DNA from: Rhizobium laguerreae
GTDB taxonomy: Bacteria; Pseudomonadota; Alphaproteobacteria; Rhizobiales; Rhizobiaceae
Length of the DNA: 64,000 bases
NCBI RefSeq assembly: GCF_002008165.1
Contig: NZ_MRDM01000008.1
Coordinates: 62,001-126,000, forward strand
Reading direction: 5' to 3'
Every line of letters starts with the position of its first letter. Position 1 is the stretch's first letter. The position numbers were made by a program, and so were the translations under genes. Below are positions 20,017 to 29,671 of this stretch, in pieces. Under the pieces are notes generated by a model. The model was not told where the DNA came from. It did not search any database and was given only the letters and a program-made list of their open reading frames with translations.

Positions 20017-20661
20017 ATGGGTTTCCGTTCCCTCGCGCAGTCGCTTCTCCTGACTGCCAGCATCGCGGCCGCAGCGACGACGCCCGTTTTCGCCCAGCAG
20101 CAACCCACTCCGTCACAGGCCGCGCCCCCGGCTTCCGCGCCGGCGCCGGCCCCTGCTCCGGCGCCGCAACAGCCGAGCGCCGCCAAACCGAATGTCGAAC
20201 CGGTGACACCTGGCCAGACACAACCGCCGGCGCCGGGCACGGTGAAGTCCAATCATGGCGCATGGTCCGTCGTCTGCGACAAGCCGGCGGGTGCGGCGAC
20301 CGAGCAATGCGCGCTGATGCAGAATGTCATCGCCGAGGATCGGCCGGAGGTCGGGCTTTCCGTCGTCGTCCTGAAGACGGCCGATCGCAAGTCGAAGATT
20401 CTCCGCGTGCTGGCACCGCTTGGCGTGCTGCTGCCGAACGGCCTCGGGCTCAATGTCGACGGCAAGGATATCGGCCGCGCCTATTTCGTCCGCTGCTTCG
20501 CCGACGGCTGCTATGCCGAGGTCGTGCTCGAGGACGAGTTGCTCAAGACCTTCCGCAGCGGCGCCCAGGCAACCTTCATCGTCTTCCAGACCCCGGAAGA
20601 AGGCATCGGCATCCCCGTCGACCTCAAGGGCTTCGCCGAAGGTTTCGACGCTCTGCCGTGA
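20017..20661 (+). CDS. Invasion-associated locus B (IalB) family exported protein
   Basis: A 214-residue protein with a signal peptide (SLAQSLLLTASIAAAATTPVFA), a proline/alanine/glutamine-rich linker (residues about 28-75) and the IalB domain (HGAWSVVCDKPAGAATEQCALMQN, GLSVVVLKTADRKSKILRVLAPLG, GRAYFVRCFADGCYAEV). Conserved cysteines suggest disulfides. IalB proteins are periplasmic or surface proteins; the name comes from Bartonella and does not imply virulence here. ATG 20017 has AGAGG upstream; ATG 19993 is an in-frame alternative. Confidence 0.88.
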   Translation: MGFRSLAQSLLLTASIAAAATTPVFAQQQPTPSQAAPPASAPAPAPAPAPQQPSAAKPNVEPVTPGQTQPPAPGTVKSNHGAWSVVCDKPAGAATEQCALMQNVIAEDRPEVGLSVVVLKTADRKSKILRVLAPLGVLLPNGLGLNVDGKDIGRAYFVRCFADGCYAEVVLEDELLKTFRSGAQATFIVFQTPEEGIGIPVDLKGFAEGFDALP

Positions 20662-20684
20662 GGGCAACCGTCGTCTCCGTGGCC

Positions 20685-20863
20685 CGCCCCTCATCCGCCT
20701 GCCGGCACCTTCTCCCCGTAAACGGGGCGAAGGGGATATGCCGCGACCTCTCCGTTCCCCACTCACCTCGCGCAAGGCACGTCCCCTTGCCCGTTTTTAC
20801 GGGGGTCCGCAGGACGGGTCGAGGCCAGTGGCTCGACCCCGGCAAGGTTAGGGTGAGGGGCGG
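20685..20863. repeat. Rhizobial intergenic mosaic (RIME-like) repeat, copy 3
   Basis: It starts CGCCCCTCATCCGCCTGCCG and ends GGTTAGGGTGAGGGGCGG, again with inverted ends and internal hairpins. It also shares the GACGGGTCGAGGCCAGTGGC-type segment with copies 1 and 5. It sits downstream of the IalB-like gene in a 402-bp gap before tldD. Confidence 0.8.
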
Positions 20864-20992
20864 ATATTTCCTCGGCATTCGAACAAATCAGTTCTCAAAG
20901 TGATTGTGGAAAAAAGCTGAGCCGCCACAAAGCGCAAAGCGATGGAAACGCTCCCATCCCTTTAAAAAAGAATAATTCGACGGCAGGGCTTC

Positions 20993-21025
20993 ACTCCTTA
21001 TTATGTGGAGCCCTATCTAAGGAGT
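20993..21025. repeat. Inverted repeat upstream of tldD
   Basis: ACTCCTTA (20993-21000) and TAAGGAGT (21018-21025) form a perfect 8-bp inverted repeat with a 17-bp spacer, about 40 bp before the tldD start. A further CACTCC follows at 21030. It could be an operator or a 5' UTR hairpin; no regulator is evident. Confidence 0.5.
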
Positions 21026-21063
21026 CAGTGCACTCCTGAACGCATGCCCAATGGAGCCATACC

Positions 21064-22479
21064 ATGAACACCGATCTCCTGACGCTTTTCGATGCCGACG
21101 AAGCCACGATGCGCAAGCACGTCGCCGAGGCCCTGTCCGGCGCCGATGACGGCGAACTGTTCATCGAGCATGCGCAGGCGGAAGCGCTGACCTTCGACAA
21201 TGGCCGGCTCAAGGGCGGCAGCTTCAACACCGAACAGGGTTTCGGCCTGCGCGCCGTTGCCGGCGAAGCGGTCGGCTATGCCCATGCCGGCGATCTTTCG
21301 GTGGCGGCGCTGAAGCGGGCGACCGATGCCGTCGGCGCGGTGACACGCGGCTATTCCGGCTCCTACGCGGCAGCGCCCCAGGGCACCAACAAGAAATTCT
21401 ACAGCGACGAGAACCCGATCGGTCAGCCGAGCTTCGAGGAGAAGGTCAAGGTCCTGCAGGACATCGACGCCTATCTCAGGAGTAAGGATGACAAGGTGCG
21501 CCAGGTGACGGCCTCGGTTGCCGCAAGCTGGCAGGTCGTCGATATCCTGCGCGCCGACGGACACCGTGTGCGCGACATCAGGCCGATGACACGCATCAAC
21601 ATTTCGGTGATGGTCGGCGAAGGCGATCGGCAGGAGAGCGGCTCCTATGGCCACGGCGGGCGCATCGGCTTCGGCGATTTCATCGCCGAAGGCAGCTGGC
21701 AATACGGCGCCGACGAGGCGCTGCGCCAGGCGCTCGTCAATCTCGAGGCGATCGATGCGCCGGCGGGCACGATGGACGTGGTGCTCGGCTCCGGCTGGCC
21801 GGGCGTGATGCTGCATGAGGCCGTTGGTCACGGGCTGGAAGGCGATTTCAACCGCAAGAAGACTTCGGCCTTTGCCGGTCTTCTCGGCCAGATGGTCGCC
21901 GCTCCCGGCGTCACTGTCGTCGATGACGGCACGATCGACAATCGCCGCGGCTCGATCACCATCGATGATGAGGGCACGCCGTCCGCCTACAACGTGCTGA
22001 TCGAAAACGGCAAGCTCGTCGGCTATATGCAGGACCGGCAGAATGCCCGGCTGATGGGCATGGCGCCCACCGGCAACGGCCGCCGCCAGGGCTATTCCCA
22101 TGTACCGATGCCGCGCATGACCAACACCTATATGCTCGGTGGCGACAAGACGCCCGAGGAGATCATCGCCTCGGTGAAGAAGGGCATCTATGCCGTCTCC
22201 TTCGGCGGCGGCCAGGTGGACATCACCTCCGGCAAGTTCGTCTTCGGCTGCACCGAGGCCTATCTGATCGAGAACGGCAAGGTCGGCGCGCCGATCAAGG
22301 GGGCGATGCTGATCGGCAACGGCCCGGATGCGATGAAGCGGGTGTCGATGATCGGCAACGACATGAAGCTCGATACCGGCATCGGCAATTGCGGCAAGGC
22401 CGGCCAATGGGTTCCCGTCGGCGTCGGCCAGCCGCATCTGCGCATGGATCAGGTGACGGTCGGCGGCACGCAGACCTGA
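21064..22479 (+). CDS. tldD: Metalloprotease TldD
   Basis: A 471-residue TldD/PmbA-family protein with the metal-binding motif HEAVGHGLEGDF (HExxxH, His near 251 and 255). The C-terminal FVFGCTEAYLIENGKVGAPI and NCGKAGQWVPVGVGQPHLRM regions are typical of TldD. With PmbA (TldE) it forms a cytoplasmic protease that degrades unfolded or modified peptides. PmbA is not in this window. RBS TGGAG precedes the ATG; the GNAT gene follows after 16 bp. Confidence 0.96.
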   Translation: MNTDLLTLFDADEATMRKHVAEALSGADDGELFIEHAQAEALTFDNGRLKGGSFNTEQGFGLRAVAGEAVGYAHAGDLSVAALKRATDAVGAVTRGYSGSYAAAPQGTNKKFYSDENPIGQPSFEEKVKVLQDIDAYLRSKDDKVRQVTASVAASWQVVDILRADGHRVRDIRPMTRINISVMVGEGDRQESGSYGHGGRIGFGDFIAEGSWQYGADEALRQALVNLEAIDAPAGTMDVVLGSGWPGVMLHEAVGHGLEGDFNRKKTSAFAGLLGQMVAAPGVTVVDDGTIDNRRGSITIDDEGTPSAYNVLIENGKLVGYMQDRQNARLMGMAPTGNGRRQGYSHVPMPRMTNTYMLGGDKTPEEIIASVKKGIYAVSFGGGQVDITSGKFVFGCTEAYLIENGKVGAPIKGAMLIGNGPDAMKRVSMIGNDMKLDTGIGNCGKAGQWVPVGVGQPHLRMDQVTVGGTQT

Positions 22480-22495
22480 GGCGAAAGGATCCGTC

Positions 22496-22987
22496 ATGGC
22501 GGACGTCGAAATCAGAACCTTCACCGCCGATGACGCCGATGCCGTGCTCTCGGTGATCCTGCCGATCCAGCGCGAGGAATTTGGCATCGATATCACTGCG
22601 GATGAGCAGCCGGATCTTAGGGTCATCCCGGATTTCTACCAGTCCGGCAAGGGGCAGTTCTGGGTCGCCCTCAAGGATGGCGCCATCGTCGGCACGGTCG
22701 GGCTCAAGGATATCGGCAACAACCAAGCGGCGTTGCGCAAGATGTTCGTCTCAGCTGAAGTTCGCGGCTCCGAGCATGGCGTGGCCGCACGGCTTCTCGA
22801 TCGGCTGTTTGCCCATGCCAGGGATGTCGGCCTCACCGATATCTTCCTCGGCACGACGGACAAGTTCGTCGCCGCGCATCGCTTCTACGAGAAGAACGGC
22901 TTTAGCGAGATCGCCAAGAGCGCCCTGCCCCGCGCCTTCCCGCTGATGGCGGTGGACAGCAAATTCTACCGCTATAAGGTCGGCTGA
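22496..22987 (+). CDS. GNAT family N-acetyltransferase
   Basis: A 163-residue single GNAT domain. The acetyl-CoA region is recognisable as LRKMFVSAEVRGSEHGVAARLL, and the C-terminal IFLGTTDKFVAAHRFYEKNGF segment is strand-helix motif B. The usual Q/R-x-x-G-x-G/A is degenerate (RGSEHGVA). The substrate is unknown. It probably shares a transcript with tldD. Confidence 0.9.
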   Translation: MADVEIRTFTADDADAVLSVILPIQREEFGIDITADEQPDLRVIPDFYQSGKGQFWVALKDGAIVGTVGLKDIGNNQAALRKMFVSAEVRGSEHGVAARLLDRLFAHARDVGLTDIFLGTTDKFVAAHRFYEKNGFSEIAKSALPRAFPLMAVDSKFYRYKVG

Positions 22988-23099
22988 CTTAAGCTGCGGG
23001 AGAATCCTGGTGCGGTTGACGAGGGACAGTCTCGCCTAAAGCGCGTCACATCGAAATGCCGTCGCCCCCAAACACACTGCGCATTTTCGGCGCGTTGCA

Positions 23100-23417
23100 T
23101 CAGCTCTTCGACGTTTGCGCCGGCCGAAACAGCCACTTTCGTTCGATCGCGGCGGCAAGATCGAGATCGTTGTGACGGGCAAACAGCATAAGATGGCCGA
23201 GGACGTCGGCGGTCTCGTCGGCAAGGTCTTGCTGCATATCTTCCGGTGAACGCCCCTTCGCACGACCGCGCCCGGTCAGCCGGTTCCAGGCCTGTGTCAG
23301 CTCGCCCATTTCCTCCTGCAGTTTCAGAAGGAACCAATCGGCATCACGCTCGATGCCGTGGGCCGCGACATGGGTGGAGGAAGAAATTTCGAACTGATCG
23401 GCGAGACGGCGCAGCAT
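23100..23417 (-). CDS. MazG-like nucleotide pyrophosphohydrolase domain protein
   Basis: A 105-residue all-helical protein with the MazG metal motif EEMGELTQAW followed by DLADETADVLGHLMLFA (ExxE...ExxD). Such proteins hydrolyse nucleoside triphosphates or phosphoribosyl-ATP-like compounds. ATG 23417 has AAGGAG upstream and is preferred over the longer frame to 23462. It appears monocistronic and converges on the GNAT gene. Confidence 0.85.
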   Translation of the reverse strand: MLRRLADQFEISSSTHVAAHGIERDADWFLLKLQEEMGELTQAWNRLTGRGRAKGRSPEDMQQDLADETADVLGHLMLFARHNDLDLAAAIERKWLFRPAQTSKS

Positions 23418-23500
23418 GAGCGTTCTCCTTTTGTTTATGGAGGAGAACCTGATTCCCAACAATTGTCCAGAACGGGATTGTCTAGACCGCCGCGCGGCAA

Positions 23501-24784
23501 TCAGCCGTGGTCCGGCAGCAGCATGCAGTCATAGGAGCGCTGCTTCAACGCATCGCAGGCCGAGACGGCGGCATCCTTGCTGGCGAAGCCGACGAAGCGG
23601 GCGCGATAGATCCTGTTGACCCCCTTCCCGACCGCCTCCGTATAGGGCGAGGCGGAGACGAGCGGTGCGCCGCCTTCCGACTTCGCCTGGGCGAGAAGCG
23701 CACGCGCCGCATCGGCACTCGGTGCGGCCGAGATCTGGATCTGCCAGTCGCCATTGGTCTTCTCTGCCGATGTCTTCGGCGTCTTGCCGGCGTTGAGGAT
23801 CTCGTCCATCGCGACGGGACGCTCCAGCGGCACGACGGTATCGTCGGCATAGGCCAGGCTCTTGGCTGCGAGATCATCGGCCGGGCGCGGTGCGTTGAGC
23901 GGCACCGGAACATCGGAGGCCTCGGCGGCGGACGCGACTTCGACGGGCTCCTTGGCGCCGACGCTCGCCACCAGCTTTGCGCCGCCGGAAGACGAGGCAC
24001 GGCCGAGATAACGGTCGAGCAAACCAGCCATCTTGGCGTCGCGGCTGCGGGCCGTGCGGCCACCGAGCACGACGCCAACGACGCGGCGGTTGCCGTCTCT
24101 GACGGCGCTGACGAGATTGAAGCCGGAGGCGTTGGTATAACCGGTCTTGATGCCGTCCATGCCCTGGTAGCGGTACATGAGATTGTTGTGGCCGCGCACC
24201 GTCTGGCCACGGAAATTGAAACTAGCCGTCGAAAACAGCCGGTATTCGTTCGGATAATTCTTCATCAGCGCGATGGCGAGCGTCGACATGTCACGCGCCG
24301 TGGTGACCTGACGGCCATCCGGCAGGCCGGAGGCATTGACGAAGACGGTGCGGCTCATGCCAAGCTGGCGGGCTTTGGCCGTCATCACCCGGGCAAAGCC
24401 GCTTTCCGAGCCGGCGAGCTTCTCGCCCATGGCGGAGGCGGCATCATTGGCGGATTTGACGATCATGCCATAGACCGCCTCGCGCACGGTGATCGTGCCG
24501 CCAGCCTTGATGCCAAGCTTGGTCGGCGGGCGTGCAGCGGCGTATTTCGACATCCGGATCGGGGTGTCCCAGGCGATCTTGCCGCGCTTCAACGCCTCGA
24601 AGGTGAGATAGAGCGTCATCATCTTCGTCAGCGAGGCCGGATGGTTCAGCGTATCGGCGTTTTCGGAGGCGAGAACCTTGCCAGTCCGGGCATCGAGGAT
24701 CAGCGAAGCGTTGCCGGCAAGGGCCGCAAGCGGCGCCGAAACGGCAAGCGTTACGGTCAAAACAGCCGCCAAAAGCTTTCTCAT
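23501..24784 (-). CDS. D-alanyl-D-alanine carboxypeptidase (penicillin-binding protein 5/6 family) with SPOR domain
   Basis: Numbered from ATG 24784, it is 427 residues long. It has a signal peptide to about residue 23, the serine nucleophile SLTK (51-54), SAN (111-113) and KTG (213-215). A C-terminal SPOR peptidoglycan-binding domain follows (DWQIQISAAPSADAARALLA). It trims pentapeptides in the periplasm and the SPOR domain directs it to septal glycan. In-frame ATGs at 24799 and 24814 exist, but the signal peptide fits the chosen start best. Confidence 0.94.
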   Translation of the reverse strand: MRKLLAAVLTVTLAVSAPLAALAGNASLILDARTGKVLASENADTLNHPASLTKMMTLYLTFEALKRGKIAWDTPIRMSKYAAARPPTKLGIKAGGTITVREAVYGMIVKSANDAASAMGEKLAGSESGFARVMTAKARQLGMSRTVFVNASGLPDGRQVTTARDMSTLAIALMKNYPNEYRLFSTASFNFRGQTVRGHNNLMYRYQGMDGIKTGYTNASGFNLVSAVRDGNRRVVGVVLGGRTARSRDAKMAGLLDRYLGRASSSGGAKLVASVGAKEPVEVASAAEASDVPVPLNAPRPADDLAAKSLAYADDTVVPLERPVAMDEILNAGKTPKTSAEKTNGDWQIQISAAPSADAARALLAQAKSEGGAPLVSASPYTEAVGKGVNRIYRARFVGFASKDAAVSACDALKQRSYDCMLLPDHG

Positions 24785-25038
24785 GCACTTTCCCCTCATA
24801 CGCTGGCCGTTCATGCGCTGACCCCCTGATACGCAGCCCTTGACGCGGGCGCTCGGTCAGACCGGCATTTGTGCCGTAATGTGACAGAAGCAGTAAGTTT
24901 GGCGCGACTTTGAGGCAACTCCTATTATTTTTCTAGTCTTTTCATCGTCTTGGTTAACAGGAAATCAAAGACCTGTGCGGTATCGGGATTCAGCAAGGCT
25001 TAAATCGCACTTGCGGCAAAGGCAAGGGACGGACCCGC

Positions 25039-26076
25039 ATGACGGGACAATTCAAGCGACTGGCAAAACGCGTCGCGATCGGCGCTGGGCTCGAGGTTTC
25101 CTGGCTGCTCGCGTCAGTCGGACTGATGCGCGAAGCGCGCGGGCGCGGCGTCGTCTTTACGCTGCATCATGTCCGCCCGCACGTGGCCCAGGCCTTCGAG
25201 CCGAATGCGCATCTCGAAATCACCCCCCGTTTTCTCGACGCGGCGCTGCGGCGGCTGCGGCGAGAGGGCTACCGCTTCGTGCCGCTCGATCAGGTGCCGG
25301 CGCTGCTGGCGGAACCCGAGGGCGCAAAGCCCTTCGCAGCCTTCACACTCGACGACGGATACAGCAACAATCTGGAACATGCGCTGCCGGTGTTCGAGCG
25401 GCATCAGGCGCCGTTCACGGTGTTCGTCGCCAAGGGTTTTGCCGAAGCCTCACACAGCATCTGGTGGGAGACGCTCGCCGTCCTCCTGCGCCGGCCAAGC
25501 GAAATCTACTTCGATTTCGGCCGCGGCAGAGAGCGCCTGGCGTTGGAGAACCCCCAGCAGCAATGGCATGCCTTCGACCGCTTTGCCTGGTATATCCACG
25601 GCTCCGACGAGGCGCGCGCGGTTGCCGCCATCGACCTGCTGGCGCGCGAAAACGGCATCGAGCCGACGGATATCGTCCGCGAGCTGGTGATGGGGCCTGG
25701 CGAATTGCAATGGCTGGCGGCGCATCCGCTTGCAACGCTCGGCGCCCATACGATCAGCCATCGCGCACTGGCCCGCCTGCCGGAAGCCGAAGCGCGAATC
25801 GAAATGCAGGTTTCGGCGGATTACCTCGAGGCGGTGACCGGCACCCGCCCCGAGACGATCGCCTATCCCTATGGCACGCCTGATGCTGCGACTGCTCGCG
25901 AGGCGCGCATCGCTCGCAATCTCGGCTTTACCCTTGCGGTCACCACGCAGCCTGGGCTGCCGTCAGCGCAGCTGACCGGCTATCTCCCGCGCATTTCGCT
26001 CAACGGCTTCTACCAGAAGCGACGCTACGTCTCGGCCCTTGCCTCCGGCATACCGTTGAAGCTGATGGGCAGGTAA
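25039..26076 (+). CDS. Polysaccharide deacetylase family protein
   Basis: A 345-residue NodB-homology protein. The metal-binding motif 1 is FTLDDGYSNN, motif 2 is LGAHTISHRAL (HxxxH), and ETIAYPYGTPD is motif 3. There is no clear signal peptide. It probably deacetylates an N-acetylated sugar polymer or lipid-linked sugar, but the substrate is not evident and no polysaccharide genes adjoin it. Confidence 0.9.
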   Translation: MTGQFKRLAKRVAIGAGLEVSWLLASVGLMREARGRGVVFTLHHVRPHVAQAFEPNAHLEITPRFLDAALRRLRREGYRFVPLDQVPALLAEPEGAKPFAAFTLDDGYSNNLEHALPVFERHQAPFTVFVAKGFAEASHSIWWETLAVLLRRPSEIYFDFGRGRERLALENPQQQWHAFDRFAWYIHGSDEARAVAAIDLLARENGIEPTDIVRELVMGPGELQWLAAHPLATLGAHTISHRALARLPEAEARIEMQVSADYLEAVTGTRPETIAYPYGTPDAATAREARIARNLGFTLAVTTQPGLPSAQLTGYLPRISLNGFYQKRRYVSALASGIPLKLMGR

Positions 26077-26082
26077 AGCCCG

Positions 26083-26703
26083 TTACGGATACATCCGCAC
26101 CTTGTCCCATTCGCCTTCCGGTAATGGGCGGCGGAATTCGACCCGGTCATGCAGGCGGAATTTCTGGTCCTTCCAGAATTCGATCGATGTCGGCCGGATG
26201 CGGAAGCCCGACCAGTGGGCGGGGCGCGGAATCTCGCCGATGGCATAACGCGCGGTATATTCGGCCACGGCCTTTTCCAGCGCGAACCGGCTTTCGAGCG
26301 GGCGGGATTGTCTGGAGGCCCAGGCGCCGATGCGGCTGCCCCGCGCCCGCGTCTTGAAATAGGCGTCCGCTTCGGCGTCGGTGACGATTTCGACCGGGCC
26401 GCGCAGCCTGACCTGGCGACGCAGGCTTTTCCAGTGAAAGCACATGGCGGCCTTTTTCTGGCCGAGAATTTCGCGGCCTTTCTGGCTCTCGAAATTGGTG
26501 TAAAAGACGAAACCGTCGTCGTCGAATCCCTTCAGGAGAACCATGCGGACATTGGGAAGACCATCCTCATCGACCGTTGCCAGCGCCACAGCATTGGGGT
26601 CATTGGGCTCGGAAGCCTCGGCTTCTTTCAGCCATTCGGCAAAGAGCTTGAAGGGCTCGCCACTTTCGGTAAAGTCACCGCTTGTTAACTCGTTTGCCGA
26701 CAT
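26083..26703 (-). CDS. pdxH: Pyridoxamine 5'-phosphate oxidase
   Basis: A 206-residue FMN enzyme that oxidises PNP and PMP to pyridoxal 5'-phosphate. It has [35 protein letters not shown], the [10 protein letters not shown] strand, the [11 protein letters not shown] loop, and the C-terminal [14 protein letters not shown] and RLHDRVEF motifs, all diagnostic. It is divergent from the surface lipoprotein gene, with overlapping promoter space of only 65 bp. Confidence 0.97.
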   Translation of the reverse strand: MSANELTSGDFTESGEPFKLFAEWLKEAEASEPNDPNAVALATVDEDGLPNVRMVLLKGFDDDGFVFYTNFESQKGREILGQKKAAMCFHWKSLRRQVRLRGPVEIVTDAEADAYFKTRARGSRIGAWASRQSRPLESRFALEKAVAEYTARYAIGEIPRPAHWSGFRIRPTSIEFWKDQKFRLHDRVEFRRPLPEGEWDKVRMYP

Positions 26704-26768
26704 ATTGGTTCAAATGCCCCGGATTATTCAAAACTCGCCCAGCTTTTGATAACTGGACAGGATGCAGG

Positions 26769-27227
26769 GTGGAAGTCATAGCAAAGTCATCTCGCCATAC
26801 AAAGGGCCTGCGGCGACGCAGCAGTGTGTTCTTCGTCACCGGCGTCGCGATGTTGTCGCTGTCCGGCTGCGTCGGCGGCGGCATGGATTTCCTGAGTGAA
26901 GCCAAGGTCGACCGGTCGGTGGCAACCGGCACCGTGCCGCAGACGCCGCCGAGCACCGACACGCTTTCCGACGAAATGACCGTGCGCAACGCCGTGACCT
27001 CGGCCGACGTGCAAAGGCTCGAGGGCCAACCGCTTCCCTGGGCGAACGCATCGACCGGCAGTGCCGGCGTCATCGATACGATCGTCGAGAACAATGAGTC
27101 CGGCCAGGTCTGCCGCCAGTTCCGCACGACCCGGCATTCCTATGTCGGCATCGCCAAATTCTACGGCAAGACCTGCCTCGTCGGCGGCGGCAACTGGCAG
27201 CTTCTGAGCTTCCAGCCCGAGAGCTGA
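26769..27227 (+). CDS. RT0821/Lpp0805 family surface protein, probable lipoprotein
   Basis: A 152-residue protein with an N-terminal hydrophobic stretch ending in a lipobox-like LSLSGC near residue 33. The C-terminal domain has VCRQFRTTRHSYVGIAKFYGKTCL, characteristic of the 17-kDa-like rickettsial/legionella surface antigen family. I start it at GTG 26769 with AGGA six bases upstream; the frame is open from 26682. The function is unknown. Confidence 0.78.
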   Translation: MEVIAKSSRHTKGLRRRSSVFFVTGVAMLSLSGCVGGGMDFLSEAKVDRSVATGTVPQTPPSTDTLSDEMTVRNAVTSADVQRLEGQPLPWANASTGSAGVIDTIVENNESGQVCRQFRTTRHSYVGIAKFYGKTCLVGGGNWQLLSFQPES

Positions 27228-27535
27228 TCTTCCTAAGGTCGTTCAGATATTACAGCGTCCTTTGCGCGTTCGAAAAGACGCGGGGCGCGCGCCCTTCCCA
27301 ACAGGTTAACGCGTGACCGCTTTCTGCCGAATGCTTAGCAAAGAGCTAACCATTTACCGCGAAACACCCCACATCTCTTCACAGAAATAACAAGTGATTA
27401 GCAACTCGGCCCGCAGGATCGGCGTTGAGAGTGGCTGTTCCTGCCTTTGCGGCGGGTGGCGCCACACACGTTTTATTGGACGGGGATGCCGAGCAAGGAC
27501 GAGGCTTGCCGCATCGCAACACCGGCGGTTTTGAC
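27228..27535. other. Intergenic region before the DnaJ-like gene
   Basis: These 308 bp hold no recognisable gene, terminator or repeat. The DnaJ-like reading frame is open upstream to 27425, but that stretch has no domain support and a late start is preferred. Confidence 0.4.
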
Positions 27536-28708
27536 ATGCGCGATCCTTACAAAATTCTGGGCGTCAAGCGCGACGCGGCAGCAGACGAGATCAAGGCGGC
27601 CTGGCGCAACATGGCCAAATCAGCCCATCCCGACCACAATCAGGACGACCCGACGGCGACGGCCCGGTTCGCCGAGATCGGCCGCGCCTATGAGACCCTG
27701 AAGGACCCGCGCAAACGCAGCCTGTTCGACAATGCCCTGCGGATGGCCGAAGCCAAGAAGCACGAGCAGACGATCATGCAGCAGCGCCAGGCCGCCCGCG
27801 AGGCTGCCGTGCGCGCCAAGGCGGCGCAGGCCAATGCCGAGCGCGTGATGGAAGAGTTGGCGCGCGCCGCCCAGAAGGCGACCGCCGACGGCTCCAGGCA
27901 ACAGGCAGGTGCTACCGAGGCCGCCGACGAGATGGTGGATCGCATTTTTGGCGCCCAAGCCCGCGCGGCCGGCGGCGGCCAGGCGCAGGGTCGCGCCCAG
28001 CACACGCAATACCAGCAGACCCAAAACCCCCAGGGCGATGCCGGCAGGCGCATCGATGGCGATGCCGCCGAGACCGACACCAAGGGCGACGAGGAAGCGA
28101 GCGACGCTGGGGCCAATGCCGCCGCCAACCTGTCGCTGCCGCTCAGCATCCTGACAAACCTGGTGCGCCGTTTCACCGGCGCCAAGGATACCGGCCTCGA
28201 TAAAGCACCGGATGAGGTGACGACGGCGACAGTGACGATCGACGACGTGTTGAAGAGCGGCTGGATCACCGCGTCGCTGCCGGAGGGCCGCGAAATCGGA
28301 TTCGCCTTGCCGGCAGGCACGACCGACGGTCACGAGATCAGGCTCAAGGGACAGGGCTTCAAGCTGCCTGGCATGCAGCGCGGCGACGCCGTCATCAACG
28401 TTCGCATCGCACCCGATCCGCGCTTCACCGTTGACGGTTTCGATCTGCACGCCGTGCTGCCGCTCAGCATCGAAAATGCCGTGCTCGGCACCGAGGCGCG
28501 TATCGAAGGTCCAAGCGGGCCGCTGAACGTGACGATCCCCGCATGGTCCGGCTCGGACAAGACGATTAGAATTCCCGGCCAGGGATTGCCCCGCGAAGAG
28601 GGCGGCAGAGGCGATCTGGTCGTCGAATTGCGCATTATCTTGTGGGAAAAACCCGACGACAAAATCACTGATCTCATGCGGAGCATGCGCGAAGGCCTGT
28701 TCCTATGA
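27536..28708 (+). CDS. DnaJ-class co-chaperone (J domain plus C-terminal substrate domain, no zinc finger)
   Basis: A 390-residue protein. It has an N-terminal J domain (MRDPYKILGVKRDAAADEIK, HPD motif in SAHPDHNQ), a long Ala/Gln-rich charged linker (about residues 75-210), and then a DnaJ C-terminal beta domain (VTIDDVLKSGWITASLPEGR, RLKGQGFKLPGMQRGDAV, RIPGQGLPREEGGRGDLVVEL). The cysteine repeats of DnaJ proper are absent, so it is CbpA-like. It would stimulate an Hsp70. ATG 27536 is chosen because the J domain begins there. Confidence 0.88.
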   Translation: MRDPYKILGVKRDAAADEIKAAWRNMAKSAHPDHNQDDPTATARFAEIGRAYETLKDPRKRSLFDNALRMAEAKKHEQTIMQQRQAAREAAVRAKAAQANAERVMEELARAAQKATADGSRQQAGATEAADEMVDRIFGAQARAAGGGQAQGRAQHTQYQQTQNPQGDAGRRIDGDAAETDTKGDEEASDAGANAAANLSLPLSILTNLVRRFTGAKDTGLDKAPDEVTTATVTIDDVLKSGWITASLPEGREIGFALPAGTTDGHEIRLKGQGFKLPGMQRGDAVINVRIAPDPRFTVDGFDLHAVLPLSIENAVLGTEARIEGPSGPLNVTIPAWSGSDKTIRIPGQGLPREEGGRGDLVVELRIILWEKPDDKITDLMRSMREGLFL

Positions 28709-28829
28709 AATTTTTATGACATTCGCACCCTTTATTACGATCCCTAACAGTTGATGATCCCGGCCAAGCTTGAACCGATTAACGGCCTATGCCATAGGCA
28801 GGATCGATCAGAATCCTAGGGAGCGAAAT

Positions 28830-29648
28830 ATGGCTCAAGCATCCGGCCTCATGGCAGGCAAACGCGGCGTCATCATGGGTGTCGCCAACAATCGTTCGAT
28901 TGCGTGGGGTATTGCCAAGGCCATTCATGCACATGGCGGAGAAGTCGCGCTCACCTACCAGGGCGACGCGCTGAAGAAGCGCGTCGAGCCGCTCGCCGCC
29001 GAAATCGGCGCGACGCTCGTCGGCCACTGTGACGTCGCCGACGAAGCCACCATCGACGCCGTTTTCGAAAACGTCGAAAAGCTCTGGGGCAAGATCGATT
29101 TCCTCGTGCATGCGATCGGCTTTTCCGACAAGGACGAGCTGACCGGCCGCTACGTCGATACCTCAGCCGACAATTTCAACAAGACGATGCAGATCTCCGT
29201 CTATTCCTTCACCTCGGTCGCACGCCGCGCCGAGAAGCTGATGACGGATGGCGGCGCCATGCTGACGCTGACCTATTACGGCGCCGAAAAGGTGATGCCG
29301 AATTATAACGTCATGGGTGTCGCAAAGGCCGCGCTCGAAGCCAGCGTCAAATATCTCGCCGTCGACCTCGGACCGCAGAACATCCGTGTCAATGCCATCT
29401 CGGCCGGACCGATCAAGACGCTTGCCGCCTCCGGCATCGGCGATTTCCGCTACATCCTGAAGTGGAACGAATATAACGCACCGCTGCGCCGCACCGTCAC
29501 CATCGAGGAAGTCGGCGATGTCGGCCTCTATCTCCTGTCGGACCTCTCGCGCTCCGTCACCGGCGAAGTGCACCATGCCGACAGCGGCTATCATGTCATC
29601 GGCATGAAGGCAGTCGACGCGCCCGACATTTCCGTCGTCAAGGACTGA
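28830..29648 (+). CDS. fabI: Enoyl-[acyl-carrier-protein] reductase (NADH), FabI
   Basis: A 272-residue SDR-fold enzyme for the last reduction of each fatty acid elongation cycle. It has GVANNRSIAWGIAKA (cofactor motif), the YYGAEKVMPNYNVMGVAKAALEA catalytic region (Tyr-x6-Tyr-x6-Lys) and the SAGPIKTLAASGIGDF substrate loop. ATG 28830 is supported by AGGGAG upstream; the frame opens at 28770. A phosphatase gene follows by 23 bp. Confidence 0.95.
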   Translation: MAQASGLMAGKRGVIMGVANNRSIAWGIAKAIHAHGGEVALTYQGDALKKRVEPLAAEIGATLVGHCDVADEATIDAVFENVEKLWGKIDFLVHAIGFSDKDELTGRYVDTSADNFNKTMQISVYSFTSVARRAEKLMTDGGAMLTLTYYGAEKVMPNYNVMGVAKAALEASVKYLAVDLGPQNIRVNAISAGPIKTLAASGIGDFRYILKWNEYNAPLRRTVTIEEVGDVGLYLLSDLSRSVTGEVHHADSGYHVIGMKAVDAPDISVVKD

Positions 29649-29671
29649 TTTCTCCATAGGGATGCGAGACC

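Noticed and set aside
21025..22626. 533-codon minus-strand frame opposite tldD
   Set aside because: It is an antisense shadow with the typical Ala/Arg/Asp/His bias; tldD has its HExxxH motif.
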